The notes beneath the pieces are model-generated. The model did not search any database, was not told where the DNA came from, and saw only the letters and a list, made by a program, of their open reading frames with translations. 64,000 nucleotides of DNA from positions 14,699,197 through 14,763,196 of the forward strand of contig OY821741.1 of NCBI GenBank assembly GCA_963682055.1. Reading direction: 5' to 3'. The translations under genes were made by a program, and so were the position numbers. The number at the start of each line of letters is the position of its first letter. The stretch's first letter is position 1. Positions 48,910 through 58,576 of the stretch are shown here, piece by piece. This stretch comes from Primula veris. Its lineage: Eukaryota; Streptophyta; Magnoliopsida; Ericales; Primulaceae.

Positions 48910-49155
48910 TTAGTCTTTTGTAATTTCTGTTGTAATTTCTTTTGAATGGGGAGTCTTCTCCTCAGTTGTAATCGAAGTTTTTGAAATTAATAAAATATTT
49001 CCCTTTCCTTGTTATTGTCTGTTCATCTTCTTGATATCTTTTTGGATGACTTTAATTGGATTTGGAACTTTGGTTAATTTGCCGTAAATGCTCTCGGGAA
49101 GTTCAAGAGGTTGTATTTCTTCGAGATGACCTTTGATCTACTCCTTGTTTCTTCC

Positions 49156-49163
49156 TATAAAAG
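49156..49163 (+). promoter_or_regulatory. TATA box of small antisense gene 2
   Basis: TATAAAAG lies 55 bases before the ATG at 49211. Confidence 0.6.
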
Positions 49164-49210
49164 GATTGTCCCTGTATTCTTTATGCAATTCATTCTTTAT
49201 TAACGAACAA

Positions 49211-49549
49211 ATGGCTTTTCCTCTTGAAAACTATGGTGACAACCTTCCTGAATACGTTGCTCGTCTTGAAGAGGAAGTTCAGAAGGTGCGTTATCTCGAG
49301 AAGAGGGTTGCCAGGCTGTCGGTGGAAGCTCGTCGGGCCGCCGAACTAGACGAGCGATTGGATGCCCTGGAGAAGGAGCATCAGAGGTCTTTGCTCGACA
49401 GTATTCGCGCTCGTTCTCGGATCAAAGAGCTCGAGGCCTCCAGAGATAGGCAACTTGCTTCCAAGAGGGCTTACAAACTGGCCCTTAAGGAAGTGTATGC
49501 TCGGTCGAAGGGGAAACCAAATGACGAAGCGGGCCCTTCCACGAAATGA
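49211..49549 (+). CDS. Small coiled-coil protein 2, 112 residues
   Basis: Function unknown. The start at 49211 is chosen because the TATA box at 49156 would place transcription after the upstream in-frame ATG (49133). Most of the protein is a charged helix (LEEEVQKVRYLEKRVARL...) predicted to form a coiled coil. Its C-terminal third shares KRAYKL.(F/L)KE with small protein 1. AATAAA follows at 49613. It is a paralogue of its neighbour, on the strand opposite gag-pol. Confidence 0.65.
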   Translation: MAFPLENYGDNLPEYVARLEEEVQKVRYLEKRVARLSVEARRAAELDERLDALEKEHQRSLLDSIRARSRIKELEASRDRQLASKRAYKLALKEVYARSKGKPNDEAGPSTK

Positions 49550-50098
49550 TTTTATTGTTTTTTCATTGTATTTCCTTTTATTGCTTCTTCTGTAACGAAG
49601 TACCAATCAATCAATAAAGACATCTTTCTCTTGTTTATATCTGAATTACTTTTCCAATGCAATTTATTTTGACTGCGCACGCTTGTGGCCTCATCAATGC
49701 TTTTTCTTGGGCCTTGCGTTTGACCTTATCCATTGGACCTCCTTAATCTTTATATCTGGGGACCAATAGGATTTCTTGAGCCTTGTGCATAAAAAATCTT
49801 ATTCACCAGAGTTTTCTTGTGCTCTGTGCAAAAGATCTGGGATATTTATTTGAACCGCTGCCTTTCCCCAAAATGACGCGTGTTACGATGCCATTATTAC
49901 TTACCCTCTTTAAATATTGGTAAGAATCCAAGCGTTTTGTGAACAAGAGTGGCTTTTAATTACTCACGCTTTTTTAGAACCTTTTGGGAATCCAAACGTT
50001 TTTTTTCTTGAACAGGCACATCTTTTAATTGCCGTCGCTTCTTAGTACCCATTGGCGAATGGTTGCGACTCTCAATACTAGCCCTTATCTAATTTATC

Positions 50099-50106
50099 TA
50101 TAAATA
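50099..50106 (+). promoter_or_regulatory. TATA box of small antisense gene 3
   Basis: TATAAATA lies 92 bases before the preferred ATG at 50191 and 20 bases before an in-frame ATG at 50119. Confidence 0.55.
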
Positions 50107-50190
50107 CCTGCTTACAGCATGGTTACATCCACAATCCTCATCATATTATTTTCCCCCATATACAGATTCTTATCTTATAATTTTTCTAAG

Positions 50191-50484
50191 ATGTCTGGTC
50201 CTTTCACCCAATCAGCATTAGCTTTGCAAGTGGAGGCCTTTGAAACCTCTTATAACCATGTACAAAGGCTATTGAGGGATGCCGAGGAGGAATTGAAGGT
50301 GATGCGTTATCACCATACCGAGATGGTTCGGGAATTAACTTGGCTAAGATCCGAACTGGCTTATTGCCGACGTGCTCGTCAGGCTCTAGTCGAAGAGAAT
50401 AAGATGCTAAGGGGGAACCCGACACTGAGGGACAGGGATGTCTCTGCCGGGCCCTCTCATCGATACCGATCGACTTCCCCCTAA
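50191..50484 (+). CDS. Small coiled-coil protein 3, 97 residues
   Basis: Function unknown. The inner ATG (MSGPFTQSALALQVEAF) is preferred: the TATA box is too close to the ATG at 50119 for that one to be the usual start, and the broken neighbour at 51414 also begins MSGP. The outer start would add a hydrophobic 24-residue leader. The body is a charged helix with coiled-coil character, and the tail is Ser/Arg/Pro-rich. It is followed by a long pyrimidine-rich tract. Confidence 0.6.
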   Translation: MSGPFTQSALALQVEAFETSYNHVQRLLRDAEEELKVMRYHHTEMVRELTWLRSELAYCRRARQALVEENKMLRGNPTLRDRDVSAGPSHRYRSTSP

Positions 50485-51305
50485 CCTTCCCCCTTCTTTT
50501 TTATTTTTCTCTGCTTTTCCCCATCTTTTCCCATCTCTTTCTTTTTCTTCTTTTTATTTCTCAGTTTCCTTCATTTCTTCCTCTTCCTCTTTTGTTTCTC
50601 TTCTTTTTTTTTTTGTGCCTCCTCTTTCTTTTTCTTCATCTTCTCTCCCATCACTCTTTTTCTTTTTCTTCTTTTTTTGCACCACTATGATGTAACAATC
50701 AACCCTGTGATCCTAAGGGTTTTGTGTTACATCTAGGGTTTTTGTCATTTTTCTTTTTGACTCTTCTTTCTTATCACTTCTTCTTTTCTTGCACTCTTCT
50801 TCTTTTCCTCTTTTTCTTGTTTCTTATGTTTTTCTTTTGGCGCCTCCTGCTCACTCGGCCTGCTGATATAGTTGGTCTTCTTTGCCTGATCTTCTGTACT
50901 AGCTCTTCTCGGATGTAATAGGTCTTTATCTCGAATGTAATAGATTTTTTTTCCGGATGTAATAGGTCTTTATCTCGGATGTAATAGATTTTCTTTTCGG
51001 ATGTACTCTGATGTAATGAGCAATGATATATCCCATCTTTATTAATGAAAAGTATTTTTGCCCCTTTATTTTTGCACTTCTTTTTATATCGCACCTGTGG
51101 TTTGTTGTTTGTCTGGAAGCTAGATATTTGAATATCTCGTCTTTATTTCCTTCTGTACTGTTGTATCAGATGTCAGTGGATGTCCCCATCACTGTCAAAT
51201 ATAGGTGCATGCTTCCTAGTTGGTCAGGAATATGCATGCTCCCTAGTAGGTCAGGAATATGCATGCTCCCAAGTGTGTCAGGAAAGATCATGCTGTCTTC
51301 GCTCT
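50485..51305 (+). repeat. Pyrimidine-rich tract and two short tandem repeats between small genes 3 and 4
   Basis: 50485-50830 is almost pure C/T. At 50913-51010, GGATGTAATAG.TCTTTATCTC-type units repeat four to five times. At 51206-51295 a 30-base unit, TATGCATGCTCCCTAGT.GGTCAGGAA, repeats three times. No ORF with support was found. Confidence 0.7.
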
Positions 51306-51413
51306 TATAAGTACTTCTCTTTAATTTAGTAGTTTATCATCTCTCATTTTTCTTCTATTGCTTATTTCTCCCTCAGCCCCTTATTTTCTTTCGTACTATA
51401 ACAATTTCCCAGA

Positions 51414-51892
51414 ATGTCTGGACCTGTGGCGAGATATCATGCTCAATGAAGGGCTTGGACACTGAGGTATCTCGGGTCCGCAGTCGGATGGCAAAGCTTG
51501 AGAAAGAGTATGGCGTTTTGGCCTTGAGCTTGTTCGGCTCTCATCCCGAAGAGACGGTGAAATGGACCGAGATTTCGGCACTGAGTCGTCAGCTCGATCA
51601 CTTGTTGTCACAGAGAAATCATCTGGCCAACTCCTGGTATGATGCCGAGGAGATTTGGGACCATGCTCAAGATGAGTTTGATAACTCTCCTCAAGGCCTT
51701 GCTAGCATAATGGTAAAGAATACTCTGCTCGAGGAACGCGTCAGGGCTCTTACCATGGAGAACAACGAGCTCTCCTCGGAGAATGACAATTTGGTCGCCA
51801 TGAATGATTCCTACCAAGCTCGGTTGAGTTGTTCTGCTCGTTCTGCTTTCTCTCGGTCTGGCAGTTCGATTTTTCCACCCATTGATCCTTAG
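51414..51892 (+). pseudogene. Small coiled-coil gene 4, frameshifted near its start
   Basis: It begins MSGPVARYHAQ at 51414 and then hits TGA; the rest is open in another frame from 51446 (MKGLDTEVSRVRSRMAKL) to 51892. A single-base indel near 51445 explains this. The body is a charged helix with coiled-coil character, and the tail is Ser-rich (SCSARSAFSRSGSS). A weak TATA-like TTATAAG lies at 51305. Function is unknown. If translation can start at 51446, a 148-residue protein would result. Confidence 0.55.
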
Positions 51893-52035
51893 ATTGGGCT
51901 GGTTTTCTTATGTATTTCCCCTTTTGCAATTTGTGTTCTATTTTCTGTATTTGATGAATCAGTTGTATCTTTTCGTATCTCGTGCCTGTCTTGTGAACCA
52001 TTGTAACGCTTCGTACTTTGTGCCTTTTGATTCTC

Positions 52036-52042
52036 TATAAAT
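52036..52042 (+). promoter_or_regulatory. TATA box of small antisense gene 5
   Basis: TATAAAT lies 89 bases before the ATG at 52125. Confidence 0.6.
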
Positions 52043-52124
52043 GCTCCCTATTGCCTGTATCTCATTACCAATTTCTACCTCTCTTGTTTTATAATTTGTT
52101 TCTTCTATCTTGCTTTTGTTTGAG

Positions 52125-52487
52125 ATGGCTCCCATCACTAGGTCCACCTCTAAAAAGAAAGCCCTTATGGAAGAGGAGCCTACTTTTTTGCTACCTCGTC
52201 CCTCTGGTTTTGGGAAGGAGGATTTGACTCCTCTTCAACTAAAAGAAATTGAGATGTCATGGCTGAAACATGATCTTATGTGTGCTCGGACTGAAGTGAG
52301 GAGGTTTAAACAATATTGGGACGAGGAGGGCACTGCTCGTTTCAAGGCCGAGCAAAAATGCGTGTCTCGGTCTTACGCCTTGAAACAGGCTGAGATGGCG
52401 ATTTCTCGTTTGATTAGGGAGAAGGAGCGTCTGGAGGAACTTTTGGCGAAGAAGGATGTTGATATGGGGGATAGTTCGAAAAAGTAG
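52125..52487 (+). CDS. Small coiled-coil protein 5, 120 residues
   Basis: Function unknown. The basic N-terminus (MAPITRSTSKKKALMEE) is followed by a charged helix (about residues 40-110) and an acidic/Ser end (KKDVDMGDSSKK). It is open and has a TATA box upstream and AATAAA downstream (52562-52567). It is the last of five small ORFs on the strand opposite gag-pol, and lies about 700 bases before the spliced antisense gene at 53197. Confidence 0.65.
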   Translation: MAPITRSTSKKKALMEEEPTFLLPRPSGFGKEDLTPLQLKEIEMSWLKHDLMCARTEVRRFKQYWDEEGTARFKAEQKCVSRSYALKQAEMAISRLIREKERLEELLAKKDVDMGDSSKK

Positions 52488-52489
52488 GA

Positions 52490-53196
52490 TGGGTGTATTT
52501 TCTTGTAAATTTTTTTTTTCTTTTTCTGTTGTATTGTTTGTGTTTTTTCCCTTTGTGGAAGAATAAAACTCTGTCTTACACTTGATTCTGTCTATTCTAT
52601 TTTATTTGATGTTTTTCTAGTATATACCGAACAATGTGCCCGGTTATCCCCCCGGAGAACGTTGTTAGACTTGACTCGTCATGCCGTCAGGCTAGGAACG
52701 GTCTTCGTCCTTGTTCGGTAGGCCCTTTGGGTAAGAAATTGTTGGGAGTCGAGGAACTTTATCAGGGGACATTCTCGGTGTGATAATATTGGTAGCGTAC
52801 GTGGGAAGCTTTTCGTGGTAGGGTCCACTGGCCGTTTATTTAGGTGTAATGATGTGAACTGCCTTGGGTAGTGGGATATGCTTTGACGTGGCAAAATCTG
52901 GAGTGTTTATATGTCACAAATAGCAGCGGTTGTTGACTTTTGTAGGGTTGGAAAAAAGGTAAACCTCTGTCACACGAAAGGACGGTTATTATTATATTCT
53001 TTTTGTGACTCCACTCCTTTTTACTGTGCCAAGTAATCCCTTTTGGTTTTATCACAAAAATTTGCTGAAGAAAATATCTGTCTCTCTCTCTAAAGTATAT
53101 TCTTCCCGCCAAAAAGGAAAAGCGTTCGGCCGTGTGATCTAGGGTTTCGTGGTATTGTTTGAAAGACTTGCTGCTATTCTCGCTTGCTTGCTCATA
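52490..53196 (+). promoter_or_regulatory. Probable promoter and leader of the spliced antisense gene
   Basis: No ORF on the plus strand. A CT-rich run (TCTCTCTCTCTAAAG, near 53081-53096) and a stretch TCTAGGGTTTCGTGG (53138-53152), both common in plant 5' leaders, precede the presumed first exon. I cannot name a clear TATA box. Confidence 0.4.
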
Positions 53197-55703
53197 ATGA
53201 TTACTGTAAGTGATTTTTCGTTCTCCCCCCCCCCCCCCCTTTTTTTTTTTTTTTGTCAGGGGTTGTATTTGATTTGTCGTTGTGGTCATTAGATGTGGCG
53301 TTGGTATATGGTTCAGGTTGCCTATATATGTTGGATGAGTCTTATGTATCTGGTTAATATGAGTGGGGGGGGGGGGGGGGGGGTGGCGCTCGTTATATTG
53401 ATGTGGTTCTTGTTTGTGTAGTTGGTTAGTTATATTGATGGACTTTTGATGATGTTTGGATAGGAAATTCTGAGCCAAAGTGTGGCCCAAGTTGGCACAT
53501 TCGTAGAAAAGGATTTTAAGGAGCTTGCCGGAATACCTGATAACATACACATTCGGCTTCCTATTTCTGACGAGGAGGTGCTGGGATTTGTTCCTGCCGG
53601 CGAGGTAGCTGTGCGCTCTTCGGCATTCTTCACTGGGGGTCTTCGACTGCCTTTTACAAACTGGGTGGCTTCGTTCTTTGAGGCCGTCCAGATTGCTCCG
53701 GCCCAACTGGCCCTAAATGGTTACCGTACTCTGAATGGTATCCAAAGGTTATCGGAGTTGTCCGGAATACCGATTGAACTGAAGGATGTCTTCGGAGTCT
53801 ATAGTTTGAGCTTTGAGCGTCGCAGCTCGTATCTGAAAACCTTGCGTTCCTTTTGCCGGCTCGTTATCGGTTTGCCGGATACCAACAAAGAGCGCAATCT
53901 TGGTATTGTTATTGCGTCTGGTGAATGGGGTTGTCCGGGACACCAGATTCCTGGACCGGCTACCAATGCTCCCACTATGCCAGACCTCGGCGCTCCCAAT
54001 GTAGAGGCTCTGTTAGCTCTTTGGAAATGGTGGGGGCCTGGACCGATGCCGGATCCTGCGATTCGTACTGCTCCCATGCTGCTCGGGTACCCTATGGGGT
54101 CGGTGACCAAGGGGAATCCCGCACCTGAGATCCCCAAAGAGCCTGAGGAGGAATTCTTGAAAGTGGTCCGGGCTCGAAGTGCTGCTCGGCTAGGGAAGAA
54201 GGCCGTTCATTCTAAGCGTCGTGCATCTGACCCTGTCGTTGAAACAACAAAGAGGGCTAGGGGAACCGATACATCGATTACCGAGGAGGATGCTAACGTT
54301 GGCTCGGGCGAGGGGGTATTTGCTGCTTCCCAAGGGGATACCACCGAGGATGCCTCTGCGCCGGGCGATGTATGTGTATATGTATTTTGATTTTCTTGTC
54401 TTTTGATTGTTGTCATTTTGTTCGCTAGTGCTTTGCTTTATTAGTCATCTTGTTTCAGCTACTGACTTCTCCATTGGTTACCCTCGCTCTTGCCCGGTCT
54501 ATGGGTATTATTGTGTTTCAGGGGTCGATCGACGATGTATTCGGACATATGAACCTCTTGACTAACATGGGAGAGGGTACGATGACTTTGCTTGTCATCT
54601 CGCCTATCCCTACCGAGGATCCGATAGATCTGCCCGTTTGCTCGCCCCTCCGTACTGAGGATGAGATCGAGCATAGGGCCCCTGAGATTGATCAGTTGGA
54701 GGAGGACGTGGGGGTGGAAGTGGAGGTCGGCAAGGAGAGTGCCGTGGATTTTATGATGGGCGTCGAGGATGAGGGTCTCGACGGACCCGAGGAGGGGTTG
54801 GTGGACGGGGTCGCGATGACCCGTTACATTGGTCGGTGTAAGGGGAAATTGCTGGAGCAGCCCCAAGCTTTAAGGATGGGGTATACGGCTCTGAAGCCTC
54901 TTGTCTTCAAGGATGCCGAGGAAATAGCTGCTCGTCCGTTATTGTCGTTAATTGAGCAAGCCGGCAGTGATGCGCTCCGGGTAAATAAATTTTTTTTTTT
55001 TTTTTTTTTAATGGTGCATGTCTATTTTTGTTTTTGATGACAGGCTTTCTTGGGTTCCATTGTTCTGAGGGATCAGTGGAAGGCGCTCGAGGCTGAGAAA
55101 GAGGAGCTGATGGCCGAAAAGAAAGCCATAGTCGAGGAGAACGATCAGAAGATAAAGGATCTGCTTGCGGCTTTCGAGGCCGAGAAAGAGAAACTGGTCG
55201 CCGAGAATAAAACCCTGGGCGATAATTATGACAAGCTATCTGCGGACTTTCTGCACGTGACCGAGGATGTCGGTAAATTGATGGCTGAAAAAGGGAGCCT
55301 GGTCGTTAAGTATGACCAACTAGAGGAGGAGAACTTGCTGCTGGCGGAGGATGTGGAAGCCGAAAGGGCTAAGGTGGCCGCTCTGAAAACGGCGCAAGCG
55401 GAGGAGCGGACAAGGTTAGCAATGATGGCTAATTTCTCCATCTATTGCGCTCATGTGCGAGCGCTCAATTTCGCGAACGTTCCTGTATCGGATAGGGCGT
55501 GGTCGGAGTTGGTGTATCCCTGTCCGCAGGGTGCACCGCCGAAACCCTTAGACTGGGCGAATCTTCGTGAAGAGGAACTTCCCCGGCTACCCGGGCAGAC
55601 AATTTCGACAGCGCTCCATCCTCATTTTACGTCGGCCACGTCCACTCCTCGTCCTGATGCTACTGTTACTTCCCCACCCGCATCTCCTCAGTTGGAACCT
55701 TGA
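53197..55703 (+). CDS. Spliced antisense gene of the Tat element (aORF1-like), 4 exons, 677 residues
   Basis: Proposed exons are 53197-53205 (MIT), 53464-54369, 54522-54980 and 55044-55703. All junctions are GT-AG and phase 0; the exons sum to 2034 bases with one open frame. The second exon carries a conserved-looking globular domain (LNGYRTLNGIQRLSEL, DVFGVYSLSFERRSSY) of the kind I associate with plant retrotransposon-borne gag-like or mobile-domain proteins. Exon 3 is acidic. Exon 4 is a long coiled coil (residues about 460-590) with a Pro/Ser/Thr tail. Antisense extra ORFs in the 3' region are known in Tat-lineage elements, but their function is not. The tiny first exon is the least certain part. 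Confidence 0.65.
53206..53463 (+). other. Intron 1 of the antisense gene with long C and G runs
   Basis: The presumed intron contains a run of about 15 C followed by a T run (53226-53255) and, about 125 bases later, a run of 17-18 G (53366-53382). The two runs are complementary and could pair, and the G run is a quadruplex candidate. Exact lengths may be affected by sequencing error. Confidence 0.6.
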
Positions 55704-55910
55704 CCATTTTTCTGATAGTATATATATATTTTTGTTGTTTTTGTGTAGTCTTTTGGTATTAGAATTGTGGGTCTCTTTTATATCTAGAAACATATTCTTT
55801 TGGGGAAGTGATAATATAGGTGTTGTGTTTTCTTTCTGTTGGGCCTTCTCGGATTAATTTCTTTTGAGGGTTGTCATATTTTGAAGAACGTGAAAACAAA
55901 ATATTGTCAG

Positions 55911-57297
55911 GTATCACATAACCCCCTTGCTGTGGTGGTCTGGACCTCGCCTAGTCGTAGCGTAGGTGACGTTATAGATAATCTGGAAAGATCTAAGGCT
56001 ACCCTAACCGCGGAACTTAATTCTGCTCGTCATAAAGTCGAGGATCTGAATATTCACATTTCAAACATGTCGATTCGATTACGTGATTTGGGAGAGAAAT
56101 TCAGCAAAAAGACCGCCCATTATACGGCAAATAAGGGTAAAGCGAAGGAACTTCTCGGTGCCCTATGACGTTCTCGTGATGAAGCCCGAGGTCGTGTGAC
56201 GAGCTTGAACTTGGTCCTAGGGGCCGTTTTCGAGGACGCGGACCTGCTGCTATCCTTTGCCAAAGCGTATTGGGCCCGAGTTCACGCTTTAGAGGTGCTG
56301 GAGCATGTAAAAGGGATGAGTGGTGTGTCCCGGGCAGAGCGCATGGTTGATGCGACGGCCGGGGTAACCGAGACCACTACTGCCTTGAACCGAGTCGACG
56401 CGGTCGTTCGTGAGCGTTTGGGGACGCAAATTGCTTCATTGCGAGATATTCATTTCGCCGATGTAGTAGAGACCTCGGCGTCTGTTGAGGGGTTATCAGA
56501 TTGATAATCGAGTGGCTTGTTTTGTCGTTTTATTTGTAGCTTGTATGGAAATGTTCGTTTTTTCTATTTTCGTCTTTTCGTTTCTTGCGGTTGTATATTC
56601 ATCTCGTCTCGTTCTTCCCCATTTTTTTTTTGTTTTGTTTTTATAGGCACGCGCTACTACGTCGCACCAGACTGGTTCTCCATGCCTAGTTAGCCCGGGG
56701 TTATGACCTACTGGTGCTGCCCGGGACGAGGTCTCATCTGGTGTGGCTAGTGAGGTGCCTGACAAGTGGCCTTACATCGTTTTGATGGGCAAAAATGTCA
56801 AGTTGATCGACCAATGTGCTCGACTTCGGACCAAGCTGAAAACGCAAGCGGCCTCTTTTAGAGAATACGTTCGCCGTGCCGAGCACGTTGTTGAGATTCA
56901 AGAGCGTCGTTTGGATCGATATTGGCGTGTAAAGGACAAATACTTCGGCAAATTAAAGTTGTTGGTAACCAAAGCCAACGTGTTGGTGAAGTATTTCCGC
57001 TTGTCCCAAACCAGATACGATGCTTCCGCGGCTATGATCGAAGCTTGCCGTAATCTCCCCTTCGACGATGATCGCCGTAAAGCGGCCTCGGATGCTCACG
57101 ATCTCGCTAAAGAAGCCGAGTTCAACACGCGGCTCCAGACGCTGACTTGCGTTGGAGCTCATACGACCAATTTTGATGCCCTCATTTCTGAGGAGCGTTT
57201 TGAGGGTGATGAGTCGGATGGGGACACGACGACGGATGACGAAGAGATTGAGCTCGGTCAATTACCGTCGTGCTGCTCCTGTAGTAGCTCTTCTTAA
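55911..57297 (+). pseudogene. Second antisense coiled-coil gene of the Tat element (aORF2-like), two internal stops
   Basis: An open stretch from 55911 (after an AG acceptor) through 56502 is broken only by TGA at 56166. A second open stretch from 56647 (after TATAG) to the stop at 57297 has TGA at 56704. Both TGAs could be C-to-T changes of CGA. Charged helical regions dominate (VGDVIDNLERSKATLTAEL; REYVRRAEHVVEIQERRLDR), and the end is acidic and then Cys/Ser-rich. It may be a separate gene or the former 3' part of the gene ending at 55703. Function is unknown. Confidence 0.5.
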
Positions 57298-57588
57298 ATG
57301 AGTTTCTTTAGTGTCGATGATCTTCTTGTTGCCTCCGTAATGCGGGCGAGGACTATTTGTGTTATTTCTTTATTCCTGTTTTGTACCTTTCCATTGTAGT
57401 ATTGCTATTTGATTGATTGAATCGATTTTTCCTTGCTGATTCATTTGTCATTTCGTTATTCCTATTTTTGATATGCTTGTTGATATTTCATTGTTTAGTT
57501 TGATTCTCCTTCATTGTGTTAGCCATCTTGTATTGTATCGCCGCCATAATGTGGACCTGAATTATTTCTTGCATTGTACCTGCATATG

Positions 57589-58510
57589 AATTTCATAGTA
57601 TTCCTAGGCGTTCCTTTGAAAACACGCCATTTAGGGAATTTCATAGTATTCCTAGACGTTCCTTTGAAAACACGCCATTTACGGAATTTCATAGCATTCC
57701 TAGGCACTTCGGCCATGTTGGGAATTTTCATAGTATTCCTAGACGTTCCTTTGAAAACACGCCATTTACGGAATTTCATAGCATTCCTAGGCACTTCGGC
57801 CATGTTGGGAATTTCATAGTATTCCTAGACGTTCCTTTGAAAACACGCCATTTACGGAATTTCATAGCATTCCTAGGCACTTCGGCCATGTTGGGAATTT
57901 TCATAGTATTCCTAGACGTTCCTTTGAAAACACGCCATTTACGGAATTTCATAGCATTCCTAGGCACTTCGGCCATGTTGGGAATTTTCATAGTATTCCT
58001 AGACGTTCCTTTGAAAACACGCCATTTACGAAATTTCATAGCATTCCTAGGCACTTCGGCCATGTTGGGAATTTTCATAGTATTCCTAGACGTTCCTTTG
58101 AAAACACGCCATTTACGGAATTTCATAGCATTCCTAGGCACTTCGGCCATGTTGGGAATTTTCATAGTATTCCTAGACGTTCCTTTGAAAACACGCCATT
58201 TACGAAATTTCATAGCATTCCTAGGCACTTCGGCCATGTTGGGAATTTTCATAGTATTCCTAGACGTTCCTTTGAAAACACGCCATTTACGGAATTTCAT
58301 AGCATTCCTAGGCACTTCGGCCATGTTGGGAATTTTCATAGTATTCCTAGACGTTCCTTTGAAAACACGCCATTTACGGAATTTCATAGCATTCCTAGGC
58401 ACTTCGGCCATGTTGGGAATTTTCATAGTATTCCCAGACGTTCCTTTGAAAACACGCCATTTACGGAATTTCATAGCATTCCTAGGCACTTCGGCCATGT
58501 TGGGAATTTT
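57589..58510. repeat. 87-bp minisatellite, about 10.5 units
   Basis: The unit joins two related halves: one of about 48 bases with GAATTTTCATAGTATTCCTA and AAACACGCCATTTACG, and one of about 39 bases with GAATTTCATAGCATTCCTAG and CTTCGGCCATGTTGG. Because 87 is a multiple of 3 and the unit lacks stops, both strands stay open for over 250 codons. It lies between the integrase end and the antisense genes. Copies are nearly identical, so expansion or homogenisation is recent. Confidence 0.95.
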
Positions 58511-58576
58511 CAAAAAGACGAAAGATAATGCCATTAAGCAGAAGGGGAAAGGTGGAACCTGTACTCGGAAGATTGC

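Noticed and set aside
50485..50918. Ser/Phe-rich ORFs
   Set aside because: They are translations of the pyrimidine-rich tract between small genes 3 and 4.
52840..53706. 288-codon ORF on the minus strand
   Set aside because: It runs over the promoter, first intron and second exon of the plus-strand gene; its Pro and Gly/Lys runs are translations of the G and C homopolymers.
57589..58510. CRISPR-like regular repeats
   Set aside because: The units are contiguous with no unique spacers, and the context is a plant retroelement.
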